A stretch of 64,000 bases of DNA from Planctomycetota bacterium (GTDB taxonomy: Bacteria > Planctomycetota > UBA1135 > GCA-002686595): NCBI GenBank assembly GCA_020853575.1, contig JADYYP010000020.1, positions 245,717 to 309,716 on the forward strand, in the 5' to 3' direction. Numbering within the stretch: position 1 is the first letter of the stretch; every line of letters begins with the position of its first letter. Shown in pieces: positions 25,397 through 34,465 of the stretch. Under the pieces are notes generated by a model, which saw only the letters and a list, made by a program, of their open reading frames with translations, made no database searches and was not told where the DNA came from. A program made the position numbers and the translations under genes.

Positions 25397-27037
25397 GTGA
25401 GCCTCACCTTGATCACCACCTTCGCCATCTGCGCGCTGGCCGCCGCAGCCCAGCACGAGCTCACACGACACTCGGTCGTTGCCGCGCCTCCACACGTGGA
25501 GTTGTTCGAGCACGTCGAGCCCGGCCCGGCGACGTTCACCGCGCCGATCGCCAGTCCCGCGGGCGTGCGCTGGATCGTCGACGACAACGCCAGTGGATGG
25601 GTCGGCACGACCGTGGGCCTGGCGCACTTCGGATCCGAGGTCTACAGCGAAGTGCACTCCAACGCGCAGGCGATGCTCGCCTACTCGAGCTACGACGCCG
25701 ACCCGCCGAGCGCGCTGTGGAGCGTGCCGGCGCCGGGGACGCTCAATCGCGAGGTGTGCGCAGCGGAGGAGACCAGTCGCGCGGTGGTGATCCACGAGAC
25801 TCCGGTGCCCGGAGGCCGCCGAGTCGACATGCTGTGTCATGCGGACGCGAGCGCCTCCGCCGCCTGGCAGTGGAGTTTCGCGACGATCATCCAGAGCGGC
25901 AGCCGCGTGGCGATCTCGAGCGACGGCACGCGCGTGGTTGGCGCCGCATCCGACGACGCGCACGGGAATGTCGAGTTGGCGACGCTCGACGGCGTCACGG
26001 GGGTGGCGACTGCGACGCGCTCCCTCGCTGTGGGCGGACCGCTGCGCGGGTTCGACCTCTCGTCGGACGGCAGTACGCTGCTCGCGACCGCCGGCGCACG
26101 GCTGTTCGTGCTCGACGCGGCGACGTTGCTGACACGCTTCGAAACTCCCGCCGGCACGTTCCTGGACGCCGCGGCGATCTCCGGCGACGGACACGTGATC
26201 GCGCTCGGCGGCTACAACTGGATGCGCGTCTACGAGCAAGTCGGTTCAGCCTGGACGGCGACGTATTCGCGCTATCTGGCGGGCTCGAACTACGTCAGCG
26301 CACTCGACGTCTCGGGCGACGGCTCGACCGTGGCCTACGGGTTCACGTTCTACGATCAGTTCCTCGCCGTGCGCATCGAGGCGCTGGATGTCTCGAGCAA
26401 GCTCTTGACCATGAGCGAGTCGCTGGTCGGAAGCGGCACGTACCAGAACATGCTCTCGGACGTCGCGCTCTCGGCCGACGGCAGCCACTTCGCCGTCGGT
26501 GTCTGGGGTGACGCGGCGAACACGGTCGACGAGTTGCGCGTGTACGCTCGCTCCAATTCGACACCGCTGATGACGATCGACCTGCCGGGATCGGTGTTCG
26601 ACGTGGCCATCTCGGGCGACGGCCGGCGCGTCGCTGCGGCCGGCAAGGCGGTCCATGCCAACGCGCTCGGCAATGGTGGCCGCATCGCGCTCGTCGACGC
26701 GCTGCCCGCCGACCTCGAGCTCTTCGGTGTGCCGCACATCGGCGCGTCACTCAGCGTCGAGTTCCATGCGCCTGTCGGCAGAGAGTGCGTGTTGCTGACT
26801 TCGACTGAGCTCGCGCGCGCGCCGATCGCGATCAACGGAGTCGGTACGCTGCATCTCGATCGCGACGACATCCAGGCCTACTCGATGGGGATGGTCCCGA
26901 GCACGGGCGTCGCTCAGCTGTCGCTCGGACTCCCGAGCGCGCCGGCCTTCGCCGGGACAACCTTGTACATGCAGGCTCGCTTGCTGGGTCCGGCGCAGCT
27001 TTCGTCGCGCTGGTTGGCACTCACGCTGGTGCCGTAG
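25397..27037 (+). CDS. secreted beta-propeller-like protein
   Basis: 546-aa protein read from GTG. The first about 20 residues form a signal-peptide-like hydrophobic stretch ending AAAAQ. The middle contains recurring strands of the form SSDGTRVVGAA, SSDGSTLLATAG, SGDGHVIALGG, SGDGSTVAYGF, SADGSHFAVGVW and SGDGRRVAAAG, one about every 45-60 residues, as in WD40/YVTN-like propellers. The C-terminal part (about 430-546) has a separate beta-rich domain. Probably exported and binding. A -10-like box (TACGCT, 25389-25394) lies directly at the GTG, so the true start could be a little further in. Substrate unknown. Confidence 0.7.
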   Translation: MSLTLITTFAICALAAAAQHELTRHSVVAAPPHVELFEHVEPGPATFTAPIASPAGVRWIVDDNASGWVGTTVGLAHFGSEVYSEVHSNAQAMLAYSSYDADPPSALWSVPAPGTLNREVCAAEETSRAVVIHETPVPGGRRVDMLCHADASASAAWQWSFATIIQSGSRVAISSDGTRVVGAASDDAHGNVELATLDGVTGVATATRSLAVGGPLRGFDLSSDGSTLLATAGARLFVLDAATLLTRFETPAGTFLDAAAISGDGHVIALGGYNWMRVYEQVGSAWTATYSRYLAGSNYVSALDVSGDGSTVAYGFTFYDQFLAVRIEALDVSSKLLTMSESLVGSGTYQNMLSDVALSADGSHFAVGVWGDAANTVDELRVYARSNSTPLMTIDLPGSVFDVAISGDGRRVAAAGKAVHANALGNGGRIALVDALPADLELFGVPHIGASLSVEFHAPVGRECVLLTSTELARAPIAINGVGTLHLDRDDIQAYSMGMVPSTGVAQLSLGLPSAPAFAGTTLYMQARLLGPAQLSSRWLALTLVP

Positions 27038-27941
27038 CCAACAGGCGCTCGATTTCGACGCGCGTCGGGAGCGCCGCGAGCGCACCGAGCCGCGTGGCGG
27101 CGAGGGCTCCTGCCGCGCAGCCTTCGAGCGCAGCGCGTCGCATCGGAACTTGGCGCGCGAAGGCCGCGGCGAACGCGCCGACGAAGGCGTCCCCACAGCC
27201 AGTGGTGTCCACGACCTCCACTCGGAACGCGGGCAAGTGTTCGACGCCCGACTCGTCGGCCAACACAGCGCCGCGCGAGCCGAGCGTCACGAGCACGCAG
27301 CGCAGCCCGCTGTCCCGCCACAACTCGCGCGCGAGCGCCGCGTCGACTTCGTGCGGCGCGCGAGCGAGCGCCCGCGCCTCTCCGGCATTCACCACGAGGA
27401 CATCGGTCCACGGGAGCAGATCCCGCGCTCGCTCGTGGAACGGCGCTGCGTTCAGCACGGTCGTGGCGCCTGCCGCACGCGCGATCTCGAGCCCACGACG
27501 CACGGCCGCGAGCGGGATCTCCAGCTGTGCGACGCAGATCCTGGCCGAGCGAATCCGCGGCGCGCAGCTCTCGACGAGCTCCACCGAGACTCGGGAATTC
27601 GCGCCGGGAGCGACGACGATCGCATTCTCGCCGTTGTCCGCGACGGTGATCAACGCCACGCCGGTCGGAGCGTCGACCTTTCCCACACACTGGTCATCGA
27701 CGGAGTGGTCCGCGAGCGCGCGCCGCAGCTCGCGGCCGTGCTCGTCGTCGCCCAAGGCACCGATCAAGCGGGTCCGCGCGCCCGCGAGCGCCGCCGCGAT
27801 GGCCTGATTGGAACCCTTGCCACCAGGGCAGCGCGCGAACGCGCTCCCGAGCAGCGTCTCTCCGGGATGCGGAATGCGAGCCGCTCGCACGACGAGGTCC
27901 ATGTTCAGCGAACCGATCACGCACACATCGAAGTCGAGCAT
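27021..27941 (-). CDS. rbsK: ribokinase-family sugar kinase (PfkB)
   Basis: 306-aa PfkB-family kinase, the usual ribokinase length. Visible are the N-terminal VCVIGSLNMDLV, the glycine-rich substrate loop CPGGKGSNQA, and the C-terminal signature DTTGCGDAF with the catalytic base Asp251. It would phosphorylate ribose (or a related sugar) with ATP in the cytoplasm. The ATG at 27941 gives a family-like N-terminus; an in-frame ATG lies at 27983. Its 3' end overlaps the end of the convergent propeller gene by 17 bp. No ribose transporter is next to it, so the substrate is only inferred. Divergent from the EamA gene. Confidence 0.85.
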   Translation of the reverse strand: MLDFDVCVIGSLNMDLVVRAARIPHPGETLLGSAFARCPGGKGSNQAIAAALAGARTRLIGALGDDEHGRELRRALADHSVDDQCVGKVDAPTGVALITVADNGENAIVVAPGANSRVSVELVESCAPRIRSARICVAQLEIPLAAVRRGLEIARAAGATTVLNAAPFHERARDLLPWTDVLVVNAGEARALARAPHEVDAALARELWRDSGLRCVLVTLGSRGAVLADESGVEHLPAFRVEVVDTTGCGDAFVGAFAAAFARQVPMRRAALEGCAAGALAATRLGALAALPTRVEIERLLATAPA

Positions 27942-27944
27942 GGA

Positions 27945-27974
27945 TTTCGCGCTCTCGGCGCTCGACGCTAGCCT
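27945..27974 (+). promoter_or_regulatory. candidate promoter of the EamA gene
   Basis: TTTCGC (27945-27950), 18-bp spacing, TAGCCT (27969-27974). The start codon is only 11 bases after the box, so the mRNA would be nearly leaderless. Confidence 0.28.
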
Positions 27975-27985
27975 GGCGCCCATCG

Positions 27986-28903
27986 ATGGACCAGAGCGCG
28001 CCTCGTTCTCCTTCGCGCGCGATGGTGCGCGCCTCGATGGTGTTGCTGTGCCTGGTCTGGGGCAGCACCTGGGTCGTGATCCGCGGCGGATTGCGCGACC
28101 TTCCTCCGTTCACCTCGGCGGCTGCGCGCTTCGTCGTGTCGGGCGCGGCGATGAGCGCGTTGGTCGCGCTGCTCGGACGGCGCGAGAGCGGCAAGCCTCC
28201 ACCGACCTTCCTGTGGTTGGTGCTGGGAACGCTCAGCTTCGGCGCGTCCTACGCGATCGTGTATCGCACGGAGACGCTGTTGCCCTCGGGCCTGGTGAGC
28301 CTCCTGTGGAGCGTGTTTCCGATGTTGATGGCGATTTCCGGGCACTGGTTCCTACCCGGCGAGCGCTTGCGTGGCGTGCACTGGCTGGGCTTCACGATCG
28401 GCTCGGTCGGGCTCGCCTTGCTGTTTTCGACGGACCTGGCGGAGCTCGGCCCCGAGGCCATCCCGGGCGCGGCGCTGCTCTTGGTCTCGCCGGTCGTTTC
28501 CGCAATCGCTACGACGGTGGTGAAGCTCCACGGAGCCGGCGTGAGCTCGATGCGCCTCAATCGCAACGCGATGCTGCTCGGTGCGGCGCTGCTGTCGGTC
28601 TTGGCGCTCGCGACGGAGGACGTCACTACTGCCACGTGGACTCCGCGAGCCCTCTTGAGCGTCGTGTACCTCGCGCTGGCGGGCACGGTGCTGACCTTCG
28701 GGCTCTACTTCTGGTTGTTGCGCTACGTCGACGCTCACAAGATGAGCCTGATCGCCTTCGTCACGCCAACCGTGGCGCTGGCGCTCGGATGGCTGACGGG
28801 CGAGCCCGTGACCTATTGGACCTTGGGCGGAGCGGCGTGCGTGCTCGGCGGCGTCGCACTGGTGGTCACCGCGCGCCGCGTGGCGCCCGAGCGTTCCCGC
28901 TAG
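27986..28903 (+). CDS. EamA/DMT-family transporter
   Basis: 305-aa inner-membrane protein of the drug/metabolite transporter superfamily. Ten hydrophobic segments in two EamA repeats: the first begins LCLVWGSTWVVIRGGL, the second around GAALLLVSPVVSAIATTVVK. Members export metabolites or amino acids using the proton gradient. The ATG at 27986 is the first start. The gene stands alone, divergent from the ribokinase by 44 bp. The substrate cannot be inferred. Confidence 0.85.
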   Translation: MDQSAPRSPSRAMVRASMVLLCLVWGSTWVVIRGGLRDLPPFTSAAARFVVSGAAMSALVALLGRRESGKPPPTFLWLVLGTLSFGASYAIVYRTETLLPSGLVSLLWSVFPMLMAISGHWFLPGERLRGVHWLGFTIGSVGLALLFSTDLAELGPEAIPGAALLLVSPVVSAIATTVVKLHGAGVSSMRLNRNAMLLGAALLSVLALATEDVTTATWTPRALLSVVYLALAGTVLTFGLYFWLLRYVDAHKMSLIAFVTPTVALALGWLTGEPVTYWTLGGAACVLGGVALVVTARRVAPERSR

Positions 28904-29014
28904 CAGCGCGTCCGGCGCGCCAGCGCACCGCCGCGCTGCTCGAAGTCGACTGCCCGCGGTCGAACGGCGTTGCGAGCGTGCGTTGCGCGACGGTCGCCGC
29001 ACTCGGACGCGAGC

Positions 29015-31537
29015 TCAACCCTGGCGCGTGCGGTGCACGCTAGCCCACACGTGGCGATACGAATCCAGATTGCGCGGGACTTGGCGACCGAGCTCGAGGT
29101 CGACCATCACGGTTGCGATCTCATGTGGTCGCAAGTGCAAGCGCAACGCGCTCCACGGCAACTGCGGAGGGCCGAACGGCGGAGTTGTCGCGCGTGGAGT
29201 CAGTTCCGACTCGACACTGCCGAGCAGGTTCGTCCTGGCCGCCCGCGCAATCGGACCTGGCAAGCGCAGGGTGACATCCGCTGCGCGGCCGTCGAACTCG
29301 ACCAAGCGAATCACGAACGGGTCGCGGACACCGTCGGCGAAAGCCTGCGGCACGTGCTCGGCGGCCTTGCGGCTCTCTCGATAGAACGCGGTGACGAGCA
29401 CGTTGGGCGCGTCGATGTCGAGCGCCCCCAGCTGCGGCGGCAACTCGCCGCCACCGAGCACCGACGCCGAGTCCTCGAAGCGCGGGGATCCGAGATTGCA
29501 TTCCATCGAGATCCGCATGCGGTCGGTGTGACTCAGCGGACCGTGAGGCGCGATCCACATTTCGGCGTCGAAGACGTTGTCGTAGTGCTCGCCGTCCCAG
29601 GGGTCGTACATGAGCAGCAGAGCGCGCACGCCGTTCGGCTCGCGGAAGAACTGCTGGCTCCCGTCGTGGACCACCAACAGCCCACGCCCCGCGTCTTGGT
29701 CCTCGAGCAAGTCGACGAACGAATAGCCCGTGAGTGGCTTGACGATGTCCTCGAAAACCTGCGGCGAGGTCATCCAGTCGCCAGTCGGGTATTTGCGGAC
29801 GAAATCGCGCTCCGCGCGAACCTCGCTGACTCCGTAGGGATGGTCGTGCAGCATCCGTCCCGGTTGGAACCCAGCGCGGATGGGGAACTGCAGGCCGGCG
29901 TGCATGCCGGGATCGGGCCGGGCGACGTTCTCGCCTTGGAAGCGCACCCAAAGCGCGTCGTGCAGCATCGACATCGAGTACACGACTCGCACGCGGCTTC
30001 CGCCGCGCCCCTCGCGCAGGAAGGTGAACTCGGCGAACTCGGACTGCTCGCCGGTCGCCTCCGAGACGTTGACCGTCTCGAAGCGCTCGAGCACGCCCTT
30101 GCGGCGCATCTCCAGCGCGCCCAGCGGCCGTCCCTTGGGCAAGCAACCGTCGGGGAAGTGCTTGGAGAAGATCTGCGTGACCACGCCACGCTCGCGATCG
30201 ATGCGCACTTCGAAGTCGCCGCGCGCGAGCACCAGCTCCTTGTCACCGACCTCCATCTGGATCCGCCCCAGGCGCGGCTCCTCGATCTCGTCGTAGGGAT
30301 CGATCACCTTGTAGCCGAAGGCCGGGACGTCGCGCACCACGCCGTGGTCGTGCGCGATGTCGCGCGTCCAGCCGAGCGTGTTGTAGACCAGCGTGCTGCC
30401 TTCGAGCGCGTCGACACGTCGTCCGAGGTGCTCGAGGGTCCTCGCGAACACTTCACCGGCCATGCCGATGCCGCGCTCGAACAGGCGCTCGCCGACCGCG
30501 CCGCACAGCCCCTCGCATTCGTGGACGTCGTGGTGCTGCGCGGCGAGCACGTCGCGCCAGGCTTCCTCGAGTTCCCACGTCGGGTAGACATCCCACGACG
30601 CGTAGGGACGTCCGAACAGGCCCGCGAGCGCCGAGATGCTCTCCGCGGCGAGCAGCTGCTCTTCCGCCGTGCGGCTGTAGCGCGGCATGTAGTCGCCGTT
30701 CTTGCCCAGGCTCATGCCGTGCCACATCTCATCGAGCGTGTAGCGTCGCACGGGCGCGTCGGGGCGACGCGCGCAGAGCTCGCGGACGAGTTCGCTCAGC
30801 GTGCAGGAGCGCAGCTCGAAACGCCCATCGCCGAACAGCGCCTCCAGTCGCGGGCGCAACAACTCCGAGCGGCACATCCAGTCCGGTGAAGGCAAGAGCT
30901 CGACCCACTGCACGATCGCCGGCGCGTCGGACTCTCGCGCCAGGCGCGAGTCGAGCCGTCCCTCGAAGTCCTCGGGCCACTGGTGCAAGCACAGCTCGTT
31001 CTTGGGCAGCGTCGGGAGCCGTGTCCCATCGAGTCCCTCCCAGTGCACGAGCTCGCAGTGCTCCTCGGGAACGTGCGGCGTGTGCCAAGTCCACTGGAAG
31101 AACAGCGACGCGCGCTGGAAGCCGCAGCCGGCGAGGATCTGCGGCAACTGCGGAAAGAAGTCGAACTCCTCCTCCCAGAAGCTCGTGGGCCACACGCCCA
31201 ACAGGCGGCGCACGGTGCGCGCGCCGAAGACGCGTTGACGAACGTTGGACTCGCCGCCGTGGAACAGGCCATAGGGCTGGCCGTAGGAAGCCCCGACGAC
31301 CTCGATCGTGCCAGCGCGCACCGCTTCGCGCAGCTCGGCCAACGCCTCGGGAGCCTCACTGGCCAACTTCTCGTAGCCGACGCCGTCGAAGTTGACGTTG
31401 CCTTTGGCGCCAGTGGCCGCGCACAGCGCCAGCATGTCGCGCGTCGAGCTCGGCAAGACGTCGTAGCCCCACAACCACTGCATGTCGACCCAGTGCATGT
31501 GGTTGCCGAAGGTGTAGAAAAGCGGCTTCTTGTTCAT
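29015..31537 (-). CDS. GH38-like glycoside hydrolase (alpha-mannosidase related)
   Basis: 840-aa protein. The N-terminus NHMHWVDMQWLW (residues 12-23) resembles the zinc-binding start of GH38 alpha-mannosidases, and AQHHDVHECEG near residue 333 matches the conserved QHHD segment; the C-terminal half is beta-rich as in the family. Around the expected nucleophile the sequence reads FWEEEFDFFPQLPQIL, where by my alignment a Glu stands in place of the Asp, so activity or substrate may differ. No signal peptide is seen, so it is probably cytoplasmic. It is the last gene of the minus-strand set, 30 bp after the zincin-like gene. Confidence 0.65.
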   Translation of the reverse strand: MNKKPLFYTFGNHMHWVDMQWLWGYDVLPSSTRDMLALCAATGAKGNVNFDGVGYEKLASEAPEALAELREAVRAGTIEVVGASYGQPYGLFHGGESNVRQRVFGARTVRRLLGVWPTSFWEEEFDFFPQLPQILAGCGFQRASLFFQWTWHTPHVPEEHCELVHWEGLDGTRLPTLPKNELCLHQWPEDFEGRLDSRLARESDAPAIVQWVELLPSPDWMCRSELLRPRLEALFGDGRFELRSCTLSELVRELCARRPDAPVRRYTLDEMWHGMSLGKNGDYMPRYSRTAEEQLLAAESISALAGLFGRPYASWDVYPTWELEEAWRDVLAAQHHDVHECEGLCGAVGERLFERGIGMAGEVFARTLEHLGRRVDALEGSTLVYNTLGWTRDIAHDHGVVRDVPAFGYKVIDPYDEIEEPRLGRIQMEVGDKELVLARGDFEVRIDRERGVVTQIFSKHFPDGCLPKGRPLGALEMRRKGVLERFETVNVSEATGEQSEFAEFTFLREGRGGSRVRVVYSMSMLHDALWVRFQGENVARPDPGMHAGLQFPIRAGFQPGRMLHDHPYGVSEVRAERDFVRKYPTGDWMTSPQVFEDIVKPLTGYSFVDLLEDQDAGRGLLVVHDGSQQFFREPNGVRALLLMYDPWDGEHYDNVFDAEMWIAPHGPLSHTDRMRISMECNLGSPRFEDSASVLGGGELPPQLGALDIDAPNVLVTAFYRESRKAAEHVPQAFADGVRDPFVIRLVEFDGRAADVTLRLPGPIARAARTNLLGSVESELTPRATTPPFGPPQLPWSALRLHLRPHEIATVMVDLELGRQVPRNLDSYRHVWASVHRTRQG

Positions 31538-31567
31538 CGTCGGCGCGAGATGCTACCCGCGCGGCGC

Positions 31568-32710
31568 TCACTTGCGCTTGGCCGAATAGTTGGCCTTGAC
31601 CCACGTGCTCCATTCGAGCTCGAGGTCGACGAGCCCGATCTGCAGGGCACTCTGCACGGCTTCCGAGAGCGGCTTGGACTGCTTGAGGATCCGCGCCAGC
31701 GGTCCGAGCGAACCCTTGCGGTGTCGCAGCAGGAAATCGCAATACGACCAACCGAACACGCGCTGCAGCGGTGAGAGCGCGACCGTGTCCTGTCCCGACA
31801 ACGTCGTCAGTCCGACGACGCTGTTCTGCCCGAGGGCCTGCAGCACGTGCGCCTCGAAACGCCCGAGTTTCGCGTCGGCCACGAGCTTGTCGGTCGTCGC
31901 GCACCAGATTTCGACCGAGCCGAAGTAGCGCTGCTCGTAGACGTGCGCGACGCCCTCGTCGATCCATCCTGACTTGAGGTTGCCGAGCCACACGCCGTCG
32001 TAGGCATTGGAGAGCAGACAGTGCGCGACCTGATGCACCACGGCGCGGTGCAAGCCCTCGTCATCCTTCAGCTGGCCCTTCCCGAAGCAGATCGAGACGA
32101 CGGGGTTCTTCCCCATCAGCTTCGCCAACGGAGTGGCCTTCTCGAGCGTGTACTTGGAGGACGCGCGCTCCTGGTCCTTTTCGCTGGTCCACAGCATCAG
32201 CGTCGTCGGGCCGGTGAACTTGTCCTCGGGAACACCGCTGTCGGCCACGAACTCGGCATGCAAGCGCTCGAGGCGATCGAGGTACAAGTGCGCCAGCGCG
32301 TGAGCGTTGCCGGCGCCCTTGATCTCGAGCTTCTTCAGATCCGAGACCAGACGAAAGCGCTGGGAGTCGATGAACACCAAATCGCGCTTGGCCACGACGT
32401 CTTCGACCTCGCGCTTGCCCGCGCGCCAGGCCGCCAACTCTGCACGCTTCCTCTCGAGCTCCGCATCCGCCGGACGCGCGCACGCCGGGCAGTCGAGCCA
32501 GCGCACGCCACCGCATTCGCCGCACTCCTGCGCCACCGAACAGAACGTGAATCCGCGCTCGGAGTTGCACGGTTTGCTTGCGCACACGCGGCACCCAACG
32601 ACTCCGCGGTCCTTGCAACTCTCGCATGCTGGCGTGCCCGGCTCCTGCCCGACGGCATGTCCGGAGCCGAACGAGAGCACCACGAGCAACAGCGTGAGCA
32701 GCGCATTCAT
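31568..32710 (-). CDS. secreted zincin-like protein with catalytic Glu replaced by Gln
   Basis: 380-aa protein. ATG at 32710 starts a signal peptide (MNALLTLLLVVLSF...VGQ). The mature N-terminus has paired CxxC motifs (CESCKDRG, CRVCAS, CGECGGVRWLDCPAC) like DnaJ or rubredoxin-type zinc ribbons. Further on is a gluzincin-like site: His226-Gln-Val-Ala-His230, then WIDEGVAH with Glu252. Metal ligands (H, H, E) are kept but the general base of HExxH is Gln, so proteolysis is unlikely. A paralog lies at 35874-37031. The STT3-like gene is 72 bp upstream, the GH38-like gene 30 bp downstream. Confidence 0.7.
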   Translation of the reverse strand: MNALLTLLLVVLSFGSGHAVGQEPGTPACESCKDRGVVGCRVCASKPCNSERGFTFCSVAQECGECGGVRWLDCPACARPADAELERKRAELAAWRAGKREVEDVVAKRDLVFIDSQRFRLVSDLKKLEIKGAGNAHALAHLYLDRLERLHAEFVADSGVPEDKFTGPTTLMLWTSEKDQERASSKYTLEKATPLAKLMGKNPVVSICFGKGQLKDDEGLHRAVVHQVAHCLLSNAYDGVWLGNLKSGWIDEGVAHVYEQRYFGSVEIWCATTDKLVADAKLGRFEAHVLQALGQNSVVGLTTLSGQDTVALSPLQRVFGWSYCDFLLRHRKGSLGPLARILKQSKPLSEAVQSALQIGLVDLELEWSTWVKANYSAKRK

Positions 32711-32782
32711 CGGTCGATTCCTCCGCGGCGCGCGGGGCCGCACCGCTCGAGCGAGTGTAGCGACGCGCACTGCTCGCCGCGC

Positions 32783-34465
32783 TCAACGCACGGGAGACAT
32801 GCTCGAACCAGTCGGGTTGGCGCGAGCGGACAGCCTGCGGAACACGACCACCGCCGGTCCAGCGCCGGTGGAATTGGTCGGTCCACCGAGTTCTTCGCTT
32901 CGCGAGGACTCGTAGACGCGCTCGAAAAAAGGCGCGACCTCCGCCGGCGGCAAGCGCAGGAGCTGTGCGACCGCGCCCTCGCTCGGCAAGGCGAGCGACG
33001 AGTCGGCGAGCATACGCGGCAAGGCGACCAGGTAGGCGCAGTCCAGGCGAGCGAGCGCGGCCGAGAGCGCCGGAACGTCTGGGGATCGCAGTGCCTCGAG
33101 CAGGCGCTCGACGCCCGTGCTCGCGTGGCCGTCGACTTGATACGCCACGGTCGGCCGACGCGCCCACGACGCGATCGAGCCGGCCATCGCTGGCGGCGCC
33201 GCGACACGCCACGACTGCAATGCGGCCGGGTGATTGAACGCGCCGGGCGCCGAGGTGTGGTCGCGCAACCAACTCAGCGCGTGGGTCAGTGCGTGACTTC
33301 CGTCGCCGCCGTCCGCGCAGCGACCCGCGGACGAAGCCAGGGCCACGCTCGCGGCCAACCCCAACGCGGGCGCACGCCAGCGGGTCGAGCGCCGCACCTC
33401 GGACTGCGCACGATCGACGATCGCCAGCGCGGATCCGAACAACGCGACCGCCGTCAACGGGGCGAAGAAACGCCGATCGAAGAGCGCGCACAGGAGTGCC
33501 GGGAGCGCCGCGGCCAGCAGCGCGGTACGCAGCGGATCCCGGCGCGAGCACCAGGCCGCGTGCAGCGCGACCGAAGTCGTCAAGGCCACCGCAAACAGTG
33601 TCGCAGGCGAGCAGGAGAGCAACCCGCGCGGGGCGTGGGAGAAGTCCGGCAGCCAGAACTCGGCCGCCGAGCCGGGATCGGAGATCGAGCACAGCGCCAA
33701 GCAGGCGGCGACGTACAGGAGCACGCTGCGCCAACCGTCGCGCTTGGCCGTGCGCGGCGCGCGCATCGCTAGGGCCACGAAAACCCCCAGAATCGCGGCC
33801 GAAACTGGCCAGGCCTCGGGACCGGCGACATGCGCCAAGCCGGCGCAAGCGCCGCACACCAGGGCCCCCAGGGTCGTGTCGATTCGCTCACTGGCGCGCA
33901 ACGCGACCGCCAGCGCCGCCAACTCGGCCGCGAGCAACGCGACTACCCACGGATGAGCGTGCAGCGTTCCCAGGGACTCGCGCGCCAGCGAGAGCGGCCA
34001 AGCGCTCGACAGCGCGAGCACCACGATGAACGCCGTCCGACGTCGCGGCTCTCCCACGGCTACCATCGCGGCCGTGGCCAGCGCCAGCGCCGCCAGCAGC
34101 CCGAGCCACGGACCTGCGGCGAACAGCAGGGCCCGCAGGTCGTGCTCGGAGTACCCTCCGAGTTCCGGCGAGCCCTCGTCGCGCGGGAGCACCAGGCGCG
34201 CGCCGAGCGCAAGCGTCGCGTGCACCAGCGGCGGCCACGGAACGGCGGAAGGCGCCCCGGTTGTGGTGAAACCGTCCTCGCGCGGCGCGCTGTCGGACAC
34301 CAGGCACAGCTCCACCAAGCGCAAGCGCAGCGACGACTCGGAATCATCGAGGTCGAAATACGCGCCACCCGCGACAGCGCGATCGGCGGCGCCGGGCCAC
34401 GTCCGCGCGCTCCACGTCAGCGCCAGTGCGGCGAGGCACGCCGCGAGCCACGCCAACCGTGTCAC
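32783..34465 (-). CDS. STT3/PglB-like GT-C membrane protein
   Basis: 560-aa membrane protein with about 11-12 hydrophobic segments. The first loop has YFDLDDSESSLRLR (residues 36-49), matching the acidic DxD-type metal site before (H/L)R in oligosaccharyltransferases (STT3, PglB, AglB), then WPPLVHA, and a Trp/Arg/His stretch (SLARESLGTLHAHPW) in the second loop. The soluble C-terminal part begins SWLRDHT; where STT3 has WWDYG, this protein has a poorly matching AMAGSIASW. It could transfer glycans to protein or be a diverged GT-C enzyme. Read as ATG 34465, overlapping the preceding gene by four bases. Confidence 0.6.
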   Translation of the reverse strand: MTRLAWLAACLAALALTWSARTWPGAADRAVAGGAYFDLDDSESSLRLRLVELCLVSDSAPREDGFTTTGAPSAVPWPPLVHATLALGARLVLPRDEGSPELGGYSEHDLRALLFAAGPWLGLLAALALATAAMVAVGEPRRRTAFIVVLALSSAWPLSLARESLGTLHAHPWVVALLAAELAALAVALRASERIDTTLGALVCGACAGLAHVAGPEAWPVSAAILGVFVALAMRAPRTAKRDGWRSVLLYVAACLALCSISDPGSAAEFWLPDFSHAPRGLLSCSPATLFAVALTTSVALHAAWCSRRDPLRTALLAAALPALLCALFDRRFFAPLTAVALFGSALAIVDRAQSEVRRSTRWRAPALGLAASVALASSAGRCADGGDGSHALTHALSWLRDHTSAPGAFNHPAALQSWRVAAPPAMAGSIASWARRPTVAYQVDGHASTGVERLLEALRSPDVPALSAALARLDCAYLVALPRMLADSSLALPSEGAVAQLLRLPPAEVAPFFERVYESSRSEELGGPTNSTGAGPAVVVFRRLSARANPTGSSMSPVR

